Shown here: positions 13,995-23,379 of the stretch, in pieces
Numbering within the stretch: position 1 is the first letter of the stretch
How the letters are laid out: every line of letters begins with the position of its first letter
From: BTRG01 sp036986275
Lineage (GTDB): Bacteria; Pseudomonadota; Gammaproteobacteria; Acidiferrobacterales; SZUA-150
DNA: 32,342 nucleotides
Direction: 5' to 3'
Assembly (NCBI GenBank): GCA_036986275.1
Contig: BTRG01000023.1
Coordinates: 1 to 32,342 of the forward strand
Translations under genes and position numbers: made by a program
The notes under the pieces: model-generated
What the model saw: the letters and a program-made list of their open reading frames with translations, nothing else
What the model was told of the DNA's origin: nothing
Databases searched by the model: none

Positions 13995-15011
13995 GTGTCT
14001 CTCACCATAGCCCTGGATGCCATGGGGGGCGATCACGGTGCCCGTATCACGGTAGCCGCGGCGCTCGCCTTTAGTCGTCAGCAACCCGATATCCACCTGA
14101 TCCTTGTCGGTCAGGAGGATATTTTGCGTGCCGAGCTGGACCGTCATGGTGAGGACAGCGATCACATCAGTATTCATCATGCCTCACAAGTCGTGGCCAT
14201 GGATGAACCGCCTGCTCTGGCCTTGCGCAAGAAAAAAGACTCTTCCATGCGTGTAGCCATTAACATGGTCAAGGAAAACAAGGCACAGGCCTGCGTCAGC
14301 GCCGGTAATACCGGCGCCTTGATGGCCACGGCACATTTTGTGTTAAAGGGTTTGCCAGACATTGCAAGACCTGCTTTATGTTCAACCTTGCCCACTACCA
14401 GCGGCCATGTGCATATGCTGGACCTGGGAGCCAATGTCGAATGCTCGCCTGAGCAGTTGTTACAGTTTGGTGTCATGGCTTCAATTATGGTGACTGCACG
14501 TGAGAACAAATCACAACCCAGAGTAGGCCTGCTGAATATTGGTGAAGAAGATATCAAGGGTAATGATGTGGTGAAGAAAGCCGCGGTCTTGTTTCGTAAC
14601 AGCAAGCTGAATTACCAGGGCTATATCGAAGGCAATGAAATCTATACCGGTGATATGGATGTTGTGGTCTGTGACGGATTTGTCGGCAATGTGGCCTTAA
14701 AGGCCAGCGAAGGTGTGGTGCAAATGATTATTCATGTCATGAAGGAAGAATTTAGGCGTAACATGTTCACACGTTTAATGGGCCTGCTGGCCATGCCGGT
14801 ATTAAAGGCCTTTGGTCGGCGCATGGATCATCGAATCTATAATGGCGCCAGCCTGTTGGGTCTGAACGGAATCGTCATCAAAAGCCATGGCGGCACCGAT
14901 GCCCTGGGATTTCAATATGCTATCGCCGTGGCCGCACATGAGGCCAGGTCACGACTAATTGAGCGCATGACAAAAGATTTGAGCACCCTGTTGGGTGAGA
15001 CTGCTGCATGA
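13995..15011 (+). CDS. plsX: Phosphate acyltransferase PlsX
   Basis: Encodes 338 aa from a GTG start. The N-terminus I-A-L-D-A-M-G-G-D is the PlsX signature; further conserved parts are A-C-V-S-A-G-N-T-G-A-L-M-A and V-V-C-D-G-F-V-G-N-V-A-L-K. PlsX converts acyl-ACP and phosphate to acyl-phosphate, the donor for PlsY in phospholipid synthesis, and works at the inner face of the membrane. It follows rpmF by 24 bp and its stop overlaps fabH by 4 bp, so PlsX and FabH are translationally coupled. Confidence 0.97.
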   Translation: MSLTIALDAMGGDHGARITVAAALAFSRQQPDIHLILVGQEDILRAELDRHGEDSDHISIHHASQVVAMDEPPALALRKKKDSSMRVAINMVKENKAQACVSAGNTGALMATAHFVLKGLPDIARPALCSTLPTTSGHVHMLDLGANVECSPEQLLQFGVMASIMVTARENKSQPRVGLLNIGEEDIKGNDVVKKAAVLFRNSKLNYQGYIEGNEIYTGDMDVVVCDGFVGNVALKASEGVVQMIIHVMKEEFRRNMFTRLMGLLAMPVLKAFGRRMDHRIYNGASLLGLNGIVIKSHGGTDALGFQYAIAVAAHEARSRLIERMTKDLSTLLGETAA

Positions 15012-15976
15012 GTTATTCAAGAATTTCAGGTACTGGCAGTTACTTGCCCGAGAAAATACTGACCAATGCTGATCTGGAAAAACTGGTAGATACCAGCGAT
15101 GAATGGATTGTTTCCCGCACAGGCATTCAAGAACGCCGTATCGCCGCGGAAGATCAACAGACTTGCGACCTTGCTGAACAGGCCGCGCGCCATGCCATGG
15201 AAGCCGCCAATGTAACCGCCGCGGACCTTGATCTGATTATTGTTGCGACCACAACACCCGATCGTGTGTTTCCCAGCACCGCTTGCTTGCTTCAGGAGCG
15301 ACTGGGGAATCACGGTGCTATCGCCTTTGATTTACAAGCGGTTTGCACAGGCTTTGTCTATGCACTGAGCGTGGCGGAAAAATTTATCCGTACCGGGGCT
15401 GCCGGGAAAGCGCTGGTGATTGGTGCGGAAACCCTGTCACGCATTATAGACTGGGAGGATCGTTCTACCTGTGTATTGTTTGGCGATGGTGCCGGGGCCG
15501 TTGTGATTGAGGCGTCTGATGAGCCCGGCATCATTTCCACGCATCTACATGCAGATGGTCAATATAAGGAGTTACTGACGGTACCGGTAGGCGTCTCGTC
15601 CAACATTAAAGCCATTCAGCAAGGTAAGGCCACGATACAAATGTTGGGTAATGAAGTGTTCAAGATGGCGGTGAATACACTGGGCTCCATCGTCGATGAA
15701 ACCCTGGATGCCAATCATCTTGGAAAGACCGATATTGACTGGTTTGTGCCGCATCAGGCCAACATCCGCATTATCAATGCCACGGCCAGGAAACTGAAAA
15801 TGAATATGGATCACGTGGTGGTGACAGTGCATAAACACGGTAACACGTCCGCTGCCTCTATCCCGCTGGCGTTTGACGAAGCTGTACGCGATGGCCGCAT
15901 TAAGCGTGGTGAGAAAGTATTGATGGAGGCCTTTGGTGGCGGTTTCACCTGGGGTTCCGTGTTGCTGAATTATTGA
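15008..15976 (+). CDS. fabH: 3-oxoacyl-ACP synthase III (FabH)
   Basis: Encodes 322 aa. The catalytic triad is Cys113 (A-V-C-T-G-F), His249 (V-P-H-Q-A-N) and Asn279 (H-G-N-T-S-A-A-S). The first residues, S-R-I-S-G-T-G-S-Y-L-P, are typical. FabH condenses acetyl-CoA with malonyl-ACP to start fatty acid synthesis. Presence here agrees with the E. coli order; Pseudomonas aeruginosa lacks it at this locus. Confidence 0.97.
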   Translation: MSYSRISGTGSYLPEKILTNADLEKLVDTSDEWIVSRTGIQERRIAAEDQQTCDLAEQAARHAMEAANVTAADLDLIIVATTTPDRVFPSTACLLQERLGNHGAIAFDLQAVCTGFVYALSVAEKFIRTGAAGKALVIGAETLSRIIDWEDRSTCVLFGDGAGAVVIEASDEPGIISTHLHADGQYKELLTVPVGVSSNIKAIQQGKATIQMLGNEVFKMAVNTLGSIVDETLDANHLGKTDIDWFVPHQANIRIINATARKLKMNMDHVVVTVHKHGNTSAASIPLAFDEAVRDGRIKRGEKVLMEAFGGGFTWGSVLLNY

Positions 15977-16021
15977 TAGTCAGGTTGTTGGCAATCTTAA
16001 ATTTGAAATTTTAAGGCAGAT

Positions 16022-16957
16022 ATGTCGTTAGCATTTGTTTTTCCGGGTCAGGGCTCACAATCCATCGGTATGCTGGATGCCATGGCCACGGAATACAGTA
16101 TCGTCAAAGAGACGTTTCAACAGGCTTCCGAAGCACTCGCGCAAGACCTGTGGGCAATAGTGTCCGCGGGCCCGCAAGAAACGCTTAACCAGACCGAAAA
16201 TACCCAACCTGCCATGTTGGCCGCCGGCGTCGCTGTCTGGCGTGTCTGGCAGGAGCGAGGTGGCGAACAACCGGTAATGATGGCAGGTCATAGCCTGGGC
16301 GAGTATACCGCCCTGGTATGTGCCGGTAGCCTGGATTTTACCGATGCCATCACATTGGTGCGCGACCGCGGCCAGTTCATGCAATCCGCTGTCCCCGCGG
16401 GTCAGGGCGCCATGGCCGCCATACTGGGGCTGAAGGACGATGCTGTGCGGGGGCTATGCGAACAAGTTGCCGAAGGGGACGTGCTGTCCGCGGTAAATTT
16501 CAATTCACCGGGCCAGGTCGTGATTGCCGGTACTGCCGCGGCTGTAGAACGGGCAGTCGCCCAGGCAAGCGAGGCCGGGGCCAAGCGGGCCGTGACCTTG
16601 CCTGTCAGCGTGCCCTCTCATTGCGCACTCATGCATCCTGCGGCTGAGAACATGGCTAAACGCCTGGCCGAGGTCACCATTCATCCTCCCGGCATCCGGG
16701 TGGTGCACAACGCTGATGTCTTTATCCATGACGAAGCGGATGCCATACGCGCTGTCTTGGTGCAACAAATTGAACAGCCCGTCCGCTGGGTGGAATCCGT
16801 GCAACACCTGGTCGCCAATGGGGTAGATCGTATTATTGAATGTGGCCCTGGACGTGTTTTGATGGGCCTGAACAAGCGTATAACGAAAGATGCCAAGACC
16901 GTGGCTGTGTATGATCCGTCCAGTCTGGACAAGGCGTTAGCAGAAGGTGTGTTCTGA
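16022..16957 (+). CDS. fabD: Malonyl-CoA:ACP transacylase (FabD)
   Basis: Encodes 311 aa. The N-terminal F-P-G-Q-G-S-Q and nucleophile Ser91 in G-H-S-L-G-E-Y are the family motifs; His200 in P-S-H-C-A-L-M is the base. FabD loads malonyl onto ACP for all elongation rounds. It lies 45 bp after fabH and 50 bp before fabG. Confidence 0.97.
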   Translation: MSLAFVFPGQGSQSIGMLDAMATEYSIVKETFQQASEALAQDLWAIVSAGPQETLNQTENTQPAMLAAGVAVWRVWQERGGEQPVMMAGHSLGEYTALVCAGSLDFTDAITLVRDRGQFMQSAVPAGQGAMAAILGLKDDAVRGLCEQVAEGDVLSAVNFNSPGQVVIAGTAAAVERAVAQASEAGAKRAVTLPVSVPSHCALMHPAAENMAKRLAEVTIHPPGIRVVHNADVFIHDEADAIRAVLVQQIEQPVRWVESVQHLVANGVDRIIECGPGRVLMGLNKRITKDAKTVAVYDPSSLDKALAEGVF

Positions 16958-17007
16958 ACCCGTTTGTGTGGCATACAAAGAACAATGCATCGTAGGGGGA
17001 GAAGATA

Positions 17008-17751
17008 ATGTCGTTACAAGGTGAGACAGCGCTCGTGACCGGTGCCTCAAGAGGTCTGGGTCAGGCCATTGCCCTGGAGCTGGGTCGGAGAGGGGCCTTT
17101 GTGGTCGGCACAGCCACTTCAGAAAGTGGTTCAGAAAATATCACTAAATATATGAAAGATAATGATATTAATGGTTTTGGTGCCTGTCTGGATGTCACCG
17201 ACCCCGACTCCATTACCAACACCCTCAAAGATATTACCGAGAGACAGGGCGCGCCCTCTATTCTGATCAATAATGCCGGTATTACCCGTGATAATCTGCT
17301 GATGCGCATGAAGGATGAGGAATGGGATGCCATTATGGATACCAACCTGAAATCGGTCTTTCGCATGAGCAAGGCCTGTCTGCGTCCCATGACCAAGGCA
17401 CGTAAAGGTCGCATTATTAGCATCAGTTCCGTGGTCGGAGAGACCGGTAATCCCGGACAATCAAACTACGCGGCCGCCAAGGCCGGTATCGGCGGTTTTA
17501 CCCGCGCCCTGGCGCGCGAAGTGGCGAGCCGCAATATCACGGTCAATGCCGTGGCCCCGGGCTTTATCGACACCGATATGACCCGCGCCCTGGATGATGA
17601 ACAGCGCGCCGCGATTACCCGGCAAATTCCCTTGAATCGACTGGGTCAGCCCCAGGATATCGCCAATGCCGTGGCGTTTCTGGCCTCCGACGAGGCCGGC
17701 TATATCACGGGATTGACCCTGCAAGTGAATGGTGGAATGTATATGGGGTAG
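17008..17751 (+). CDS. fabG: 3-oxoacyl-ACP reductase (FabG)
   Basis: Encodes 247 aa, a classical short-chain dehydrogenase. NADPH binding: T-G-A-S-R-G-L-G at 11-18 and N-N-A-G at 88-91. Catalytic residues: Ser141, Tyr154 and Lys158 (Y-A-A-A-K). It performs the first reduction of each elongation cycle. GGGGGAGAAG stands before the ATG. The next 116 bp up to acpP contain a short AT-loop hairpin and possibly an acpP promoter. Confidence 0.97.
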   Translation: MSLQGETALVTGASRGLGQAIALELGRRGAFVVGTATSESGSENITKYMKDNDINGFGACLDVTDPDSITNTLKDITERQGAPSILINNAGITRDNLLMRMKDEEWDAIMDTNLKSVFRMSKACLRPMTKARKGRIISISSVVGETGNPGQSNYAAAKAGIGGFTRALAREVASRNITVNAVAPGFIDTDMTRALDDEQRAAITRQIPLNRLGQPQDIANAVAFLASDEAGYITGLTLQVNGGMYMG

Positions 17752-17867
17752 CTTAAAATAGCTGAAAACCAGGCTTTTTTCTGGCTGCTAGACGGAGCCA
17801 CCTAAATTATGATAACAATGCGCCCTCGCATGAGCCTGAAGGGGCCAATCAGGAGGAAAATATAATC

Positions 17868-18101
17868 ATGAGCAGTATTGATGAGCGGGTTAAAAAAATC
17901 GTTGTGGAGCAGTTGGGTGTCAATGATGGGGAGGTCAGTCCAACGTCATCTTTCGTGGATGACCTGGGGGCCGATTCTCTGGATACCGTAGAGCTGGTTA
18001 TGGCGCTGGAAGAAGAATTCGATACTGAAATTCCGGACGAAGAAGCTGAGAAGATCACCACCGTCCAGCAAGCTGTGGACTACATCAATGCCCATCAGTA
18101 A
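17868..18101 (+). CDS. acpP: Acyl carrier protein
   Basis: Encodes 77 aa, standard AcpP length, acidic and helical. The phosphopantetheine attachment residue is Ser37 in G-A-D-S-L-D-T-V-E-L. A strong AGGAGG is at 17851-17856. AcpP carries the growing acyl chain and is one of the most abundant small proteins in the cell. The strong ribosome site and the large intergenic gaps on both sides (116 and 130 bp), with a hairpin downstream, fit separate high-level expression inside the operon. Confidence 0.98.
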   Translation: MSSIDERVKKIVVEQLGVNDGEVSPTSSFVDDLGADSLDTVELVMALEEEFDTEIPDEEAEKITTVQQAVDYINAHQ

Positions 18102-18118
18102 GTATTTATAAACTTACA

Positions 18119-18162
18119 GCACCACGGTCTTCCCAAGAAACTCTATTGAGCAGCCGTGGTGC
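18119..18162 (+). terminator. Long-loop hairpin between acpP and fabF
   Basis: GCACCACGG (18119-18127) and CCGTGGTGC (18154-18162) form a perfect 9-bp GC-rich stem with a 26-base loop, starting 17 bases after the acpP stop. No T-run follows, so it is more likely a stabiliser of the acpP mRNA 3' end or a partial terminator than a full one. It would help to raise acpP over fabF expression. Confidence 0.5.
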
Positions 18163-18231
18163 GTTGAATACCACTACCTAATTCAATCGCAAACGACTTA
18201 GCGAATTCCGTTCGCCAATGAGGGTAGCCGT

Positions 18232-19473
18232 TTGAGTAAACGTCGCGTTGTCATCACAGGTCTGGGCATATTCTCCCCTGTCGGACTGGGTGTCGAAGAG
18301 AACTGGAACAGCATCGTCGCCGGTAAAAGTGGCATAGGCCCGATTACGCGCTTTGATGCGACAGGGTTTCCTTGCACCATTGCCGGGGAAGTAAAGGGTT
18401 TCGACATCGAGCAGTATATGTCGGCCAAAGAAGCGCGAAAGATGGACAGATTTATCCAGTTCGGGGTTGCCGCGGGGCTGGATGCCTTCAAGGATTCCGG
18501 ACTCGAAGTGACTGAAGAGAATGCCCCTCGCATGGGCGTGCTGATCGGGTCTGGCATAGGCGGTATAGAGAGCATAGAGCGTACCTCGGCCTTGCTGGCC
18601 AAGAAGGGACCTCGTCGTGTGTCCCCATTCTACATTCCCATGAGCATTATCAACATGATCTCCGGGGACCTGTCTATCATGCTGGGGCTACAAGGCCCCA
18701 ACCTGGCCATGGTAACCGCCTGCACCACCGCCACGCACAGTATTGGCGATGCCGGACGTTTAATCGAATACGGCGATGCCGATGTGATGGTCGCGGGCGG
18801 CGCCGAGTCAGCCATCACACCCACCAGCATGGCTGGCTTTGGGAATGCCAAGGCCCTGAGCAATCGCAATGATGATCCCGCCACGGCCAGTCGACCCTGG
18901 GACCGGGACCGGGATGGCTTTGTCTTGAGTGAAGGTGCCGGTGTTGTTGTATTGGAAGAAATGGAACATGCCAAGGCACGCGGGGCGAGGATCTATGCGG
19001 AATTGGCCGGCTTTGGCCTCAGTGGAGATGCCTATCACATGACCAGCCCTCCCGAAGACGGTGACGGTGCCAGGCGTTGCATGTTGAATGCATTACACAA
19101 CTCTGGCATCAATCCTGATGCAGTGGATTATGTGAATGCCCATGGTACTTCTACACTTCTGGGCGATAAGGCCGAGACCATGGCATTGAAGAATGCGTTG
19201 GGGGATCATGCCTCCAGGGTCGCGGTTAACTCCACCAAATCCATGGTGGGTCATTTGCTCGGTGCGGCCGGAGGGGTGGAGGCCGTCTACACAGCATTGG
19301 CGATACACCACCAGGTTACACCTCCCACTATTAATATTTTTAACCAGGATCCTGCATGCGATCTTGATTTTGTGCCGGGGACCGCGCGGGATATGAAAAT
19401 CGATGTCGCCATGTCCAATTCCTTTGGCTTCGGCGGTACCAATGGCACCCTAGTGATGCGCAAGTCCATGTGA
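18232..19473 (+). CDS. fabF: 3-oxoacyl-ACP synthase II (FabF)
   Basis: Encodes 413 aa from a TTG start with GAGGGT upstream; S-K-R-R-V-V-I-T-G-L-G is the usual N-terminus. The active-site triad is Cys164 (T-A-C-T-T-A), His304 (N-A-H-G-T-S-T) and His341 (V-G-H-L-L-G-A-A-G), as expected of FabF/FabB, with the overall length of FabF. It carries out chain elongation. Its stop overlaps the GTG start of pabB (GTGA), coupling lipid and folate genes. Confidence 0.96.
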   Translation: MSKRRVVITGLGIFSPVGLGVEENWNSIVAGKSGIGPITRFDATGFPCTIAGEVKGFDIEQYMSAKEARKMDRFIQFGVAAGLDAFKDSGLEVTEENAPRMGVLIGSGIGGIESIERTSALLAKKGPRRVSPFYIPMSIINMISGDLSIMLGLQGPNLAMVTACTTATHSIGDAGRLIEYGDADVMVAGGAESAITPTSMAGFGNAKALSNRNDDPATASRPWDRDRDGFVLSEGAGVVVLEEMEHAKARGARIYAELAGFGLSGDAYHMTSPPEDGDGARRCMLNALHNSGINPDAVDYVNAHGTSTLLGDKAETMALKNALGDHASRVAVNSTKSMVGHLLGAAGGVEAVYTALAIHHQVTPPTINIFNQDPACDLDFVPGTARDMKIDVAMSNSFGFGGTNGTLVMRKSM

Positions 19474-20882
19474 GCCGGTTTGCCCGCACGCTGAACACAC
19501 ACGAAGCGGCCTATCACATACAGCCGCTGGATGATTTCCCTGATCTGCTGGCGTTCCACCGTTTGAATGCCACACGCTACCCGCATCTGCTGGAGAGCGT
19601 ATCGCACGGCACGGCGCAGTCACGATACGACATACTCTTTGCTTTTCCGGGACAAACATTAAGCCTCGATCATCTGTTCCAGCTAACCCTTGACGATCAA
19701 ATCTGCGCTCACTCTGATTTCCTGGCGCAACTTGATGCGCTCGTATCCAGTAATACCGTTTCTCCTGACGAACACGTAAACAATGGCATGGACCCACCCT
19801 TCAAGGGTGGCTGGTTCGTTTACTTGTCTTATGAACTTATACAACAAATAGAGCCGTCACTCGGGCACTGGAAAACCGATCCATCGTTACCGGTGGCCAT
19901 GGCCAGTTATTTTCCCGCGGCCATCGTTCGAGACCATATACAACAATGTAGTTATATTGTCTGTGAGTCCGGACAGCACCAGGAACTCATTGCGGAAATA
20001 CAAAACGATATAAAAACAATACACAGTAAAGCTGTCGACCGGGACATTGTTCTTGCGTTTTTCGAAGAGTCCGCGCCAGAACCCTATTTGCAAGCCGTAG
20101 ATAAAGTAAAACGCTATATACGGGATGGCGACGTATTTCAGGTCAATCTCTCGCGTCTGTGGCAAGCATGCCTGCAAGAAAACATTCCATCGCATGTCCT
20201 GTATCAACGGCTACGCCACACCAATCCCGCACCCTTTGCCGGACTGATGACTTTACAAAATGACACAGCGGTTATCAGTTCTTCGCCAGAGCGACTTGTT
20301 GAAGTAAAGCAAGGCAAACTCAGTACGCGTCCTATCGCCGGTACCTATCCGCGCAGTAGTGATAGCCAGAAAGACGAGGCGCTTTCGCAAGCGCTGCTGG
20401 CCCATCCCAAAGAACGGGCCGAGCATATTATGCTAATCGACCTGGAGCGCAATGATCTCGGTCGTGTTTGTCGACCCGGGACGGTGTGCGTAAAAGAATT
20501 AATGACCGTCGAGCATTATCAACATGTGCATCATATTGTTTCAGAGATCAGTGGCGAATTAAAACAAGGCGCGACGCCCGGCCAGGTTATCGCCGCTGTC
20601 TTTCCCGGGGGCACCATAACCGGCTGTCCCAAGATTCGCTGTATGGAAATTATACAAGAGCTGGAATCGACCCCCAGAGGCGCTTACACCGGGGCCATGG
20701 GCTATATCAGCCGTGACGGTCACATGGATATCAATATTTTGATACGAACCCTGGTGCGCCATGGAAAAGATATTCAATTACAAGCCGGCAGCGGTCTGGT
20801 GGCTGACTCAATACCCGAGCGGGAGCTGGAAGAAACGCGGGCCAAGGCCCTGGGTATGATACGCGCTATCCGGGAAGCATGA
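19470..20882 (+). CDS. pabB: Aminodeoxychorismate synthase component I (PabB)
   Basis: Encodes 470 aa from a GTG start overlapping fabF by 4 bp. Chorismate-binding motifs are in order: F-A-G-L-M at 256-260, S-S-S-P-E-R-L at 270-276, R-P-I-A-G-T at 287-292, R-A-E-H-I-M-L-I-D-L-E-R-N-D-L at 316-330, and F-P-G-G-T-I-T-G-C-P-K at 378-388. It makes aminodeoxychorismate from chorismate, with an amidotransferase partner encoded elsewhere. The direct neighbour pabC supports folate over tryptophan synthesis. Odd: residue 290 is Ala (P-I-A-G-T), as in anthranilate synthase TrpE, where E. coli PabB has Lys. TrpE is thus the alternative, judged less likely by context. Confidence 0.87.
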   Translation: MSRFARTLNTHEAAYHIQPLDDFPDLLAFHRLNATRYPHLLESVSHGTAQSRYDILFAFPGQTLSLDHLFQLTLDDQICAHSDFLAQLDALVSSNTVSPDEHVNNGMDPPFKGGWFVYLSYELIQQIEPSLGHWKTDPSLPVAMASYFPAAIVRDHIQQCSYIVCESGQHQELIAEIQNDIKTIHSKAVDRDIVLAFFEESAPEPYLQAVDKVKRYIRDGDVFQVNLSRLWQACLQENIPSHVLYQRLRHTNPAPFAGLMTLQNDTAVISSSPERLVEVKQGKLSTRPIAGTYPRSSDSQKDEALSQALLAHPKERAEHIMLIDLERNDLGRVCRPGTVCVKELMTVEHYQHVHHIVSEISGELKQGATPGQVIAAVFPGGTITGCPKIRCMEIIQELESTPRGAYTGAMGYISRDGHMDINILIRTLVRHGKDIQLQAGSGLVADSIPERELEETRAKALGMIRAIREA

Positions 20883-20884
20883 TG

Positions 20885-21694
20885 ATGCAGTGCCTGATTA
20901 ATGGCGAGTCGCGTGATTCGATATCCATTCATGATCGGGGCTTGTTATATGGCGATGGTCTGTTTGAGAGTATCGTGGCCAGGGCGGGTGAACCGCTGTT
21001 ATGGCCCTTGCATTGGCGACGTCTGAGCCATGATGCCCAGCGTTTGGGTATTGCGCCGCCCGATGAAGCGCAACTGCTGACTGAAATTCGCAGTGTGCTA
21101 CAGGGTTGTGATCGCGCCACATTAAAAATCATACTCACGCGCGGACAAGGGCAGAGGGGGTATCGTACTCCGGAAAAACAGGCGCCCACACGTATCGTGA
21201 TCAGTCTGCCGGCCGCTGATTATCCCGTGGAGTGGTCAAGCAAGGGTATTGCCGCGACGCTATCCGATATTCAGCTAAGCCAACAGCCACGGCTGGCAGG
21301 CATCAAGCACCTGAATCGCCTGGAGCAGGTATTGGCGCAATCAGGTTGCCAACCTGACTTTGCCGAGGCATTGGTCTGTGACCGGCATGGTAATATCATA
21401 GAGGGCATTCGCAGCAATGTATTTATTGTTGAGCAGGGCGTGCTGATAACGCCGGACTTGTCGTATTGCGGTGTCGCCGGCGTCATGCGTGCCAATATTA
21501 TTGAAAAGGCCAGGGCACTGGATATCCCAATTGCAGTGGAATCCCTGGACATACAACGACTGCAGAAAGCACAGGCCTGTTTTGTCACGAATAGCTTGAT
21601 AGGCATTTGGCCAGTGGCAAGCATAGATCGGCGGGCCATGGTAACAGGACACGTCACCCGGGTATTGCAAGAGGCCATAGATGGCGATTATTAA
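20885..21694 (+). CDS. pabC: Aminodeoxychorismate lyase (PabC)
   Basis: Encodes 269 aa; three ATGs follow one another (20879, 20882, 20885). I chose the third because GGGA lies 9 bases ahead and M-Q-C-L-I-N-G-E aligns with other PabC starts. It is a fold-type IV PLP enzyme: D-R-G-L-L-Y-G-D-G-L-F-E near the start and the PLP lysine in G-I-K-H-L-N-R-L-E (about residue 141). It releases p-aminobenzoate and pyruvate from aminodeoxychorismate. Similar to branched-chain and D-amino-acid aminotransferases, but context fixes the call. It overlaps mltG by 14 bp. Confidence 0.93.
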   Translation: MQCLINGESRDSISIHDRGLLYGDGLFESIVARAGEPLLWPLHWRRLSHDAQRLGIAPPDEAQLLTEIRSVLQGCDRATLKIILTRGQGQRGYRTPEKQAPTRIVISLPAADYPVEWSSKGIAATLSDIQLSQQPRLAGIKHLNRLEQVLAQSGCQPDFAEALVCDRHGNIIEGIRSNVFIVEQGVLITPDLSYCGVAGVMRANIIEKARALDIPIAVESLDIQRLQKAQACFVTNSLIGIWPVASIDRRAMVTGHVTRVLQEAIDGDY

Positions 21695-22736
21695 ACATAA
21701 TAATTTATACAATCTGCTCAAATGGGTGTTACTTGCTGCAGGCTTGTTCTTGTTTTATTTGCTCTGGTCATGGAATCGTCCACTGCTGTCCCAGGAACAA
21801 GTCCTGACAGTAGAACCCGGCACGACGTTACACGCCTTAAGCAATCGTCTGCTGAATACGGGTGTAATACAAAATAAGCAAAGTTTTATATTACTGGCCT
21901 ATTTACGTGGTCACAGCCGATCCTTGCGTGCCGGTGAATATAAACTGGAAGCAGGAATAAGCAGTTGGAGTCTTCTGGATAAGCTGATATCAGGCAAGGG
22001 TATAGATCATGCTTTTGTTATCATTGAGGGCTGGAATTTCCGGGAAATACTGGCGGCTCTGGAACAAGCAAAGCGCCTGCAACATACGCTGAAAGACTTA
22101 ACTCCGGAAGAAATAATGAACAGGCTGGGTGCCACCATCAAACATCCAGAGGGCTGGTTCTTTCCTGATACTTATTATTATTCGGCAGGCACAAAAGACA
22201 TCTCCATACTTGAGCGCGCCTATAAAAAAATGCAAAACAGACTGGACCTGGAGTGGGCCCAGCGCGAAACCGACCTGCCATTGAAGTCGGCCTATGAAGC
22301 ACTCACACTGGCATCAGTGGTAGAAAAAGAAACCGGGCTGGTCTCCGAGCGTCCGCTAATTGCCGGCGTATTCATCAATCGGCTAAGAAAAGGCATGCGT
22401 CTGCAAACCGATCCCACGGTTATTTACGGTCTCGGCGAGAAGTTTGACGGCAACCTTCGGCGCAGGGACCTGTTAAAGGACGGGCCCTATAACACCTACC
22501 GCCGCGGTGGCTTGCCGCCTACACCCATTGCCATGCCCGGCGGTGATGCCATACATGCGGTGTTACATCCGGATAAAACGCAGGCGCTTTATTTTGTTTC
22601 CCGTGGCGATGGCAGCCACAAGTTTTCAGATACCTTACGCGAACACAATAATGCTGTAGTGAAATATCAGTTACGTGGTCGCCGGCGTCCACCTCCCGAA
22701 GTTCCACCGGCTGCTAATTCCAGCAAGGCTGGCTAG
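21681..22736 (+). CDS. mltG: Endolytic murein transglycosylase MltG (YceG)
   Basis: Encodes 351 aa. A short cytoplasmic N-terminus precedes one membrane segment (about 13-31). A LysM-like region (about 40-105) leads into the YceG catalytic domain. The A-S-V-V-E-K-E-T motif (211-218) contains the catalytic glutamate, followed by F-I-N-R-L and L-Q-T-D-P-T-V-I-Y-G. The tail is proline-rich. It cleaves nascent glycan strands in the periplasm and is believed to end their polymerisation. The pabC-mltG-tmk-holB order is strongly conserved. Confidence 0.95.
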   Translation: MAIIKHNNLYNLLKWVLLAAGLFLFYLLWSWNRPLLSQEQVLTVEPGTTLHALSNRLLNTGVIQNKQSFILLAYLRGHSRSLRAGEYKLEAGISSWSLLDKLISGKGIDHAFVIIEGWNFREILAALEQAKRLQHTLKDLTPEEIMNRLGATIKHPEGWFFPDTYYYSAGTKDISILERAYKKMQNRLDLEWAQRETDLPLKSAYEALTLASVVEKETGLVSERPLIAGVFINRLRKGMRLQTDPTVIYGLGEKFDGNLRRRDLLKDGPYNTYRRGGLPPTPIAMPGGDAIHAVLHPDKTQALYFVSRGDGSHKFSDTLREHNNAVVKYQLRGRRRPPPEVPPAANSSKAG

Positions 22737-22740
22737 GTGT

Positions 22741-23379
22741 ATGGCAAAGAAAGGTGTATTTGTCACATTGGAAGGCGGGGAAGGGGCAGGTAAAAGTACC
22801 CAACTCGCCCATTTGCAATCCGAGCTGGAGGCCGCTGGCTGTAATGTTGTTGTTACACGTGAACCGGGAGGCACGCCCCTGGGCGAACGTGTGCGGGAGA
22901 TTCTCTTGCATGGCAAGGACCTGAGCATCATACCCGATGCTGAACTGCTACTGATATTTGCGGCCCGGGCACAACACTTACATGATGTGATTGAACCTGC
23001 GTTGGCCAAGGGAAAAATTGTCCTCTGTGATCGCTTTACAGATGCCAGCTATGCCTATCAGGGGGGTGGCAGGAGCATAGCGGATGAGCGCATAGCGATA
23101 CTCGAAACCTGGGTGCAAGGGGATCGTCGACCGGATGTGACCATACTTTTTGATATACCGGTCGAGCAGGGCCTGGCACGGGCCGGGAGGCGCAGCGAAC
23201 CGGATCGTTTTGAAAAAGAACAGCAAGCATTCTTTATAAAAGTTAGAGATAAATACATAGAACTTGCACTTGAAGCGCCTACGCGAACCAGTATCGTTGA
23301 TGCCTCAAAAGATATTGCGGCCGTTCAGGATCAGTTAGACCAGATTATTAAAAAAATTGTTGCTAAACATTATGGCTGA
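22741..23379 (+). CDS. tmk: Thymidylate kinase
   Basis: Encodes 212 aa from ATG 22741, 4 bases after the mltG stop; an in-frame ATG at 22675 lies inside mltG and would add 22 unconserved residues. The P-loop is G-G-E-G-A-G-K-S-T (12-20). The DRX motif is D-R-F-T-D-A-S-Y-A-Y-Q-G-G-G-R, with the E. coli-type lid arginine region (A-R-A-G-R-R-S-E-P-D-R-F-E). It phosphorylates dTMP to dTDP with ATP. Overlaps holB by 8 bp. Confidence 0.96.
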   Translation: MAKKGVFVTLEGGEGAGKSTQLAHLQSELEAAGCNVVVTREPGGTPLGERVREILLHGKDLSIIPDAELLLIFAARAQHLHDVIEPALAKGKIVLCDRFTDASYAYQGGGRSIADERIAILETWVQGDRRPDVTILFDIPVEQGLARAGRRSEPDRFEKEQQAFFIKVRDKYIELALEAPTRTSIVDASKDIAAVQDQLDQIIKKIVAKHYG

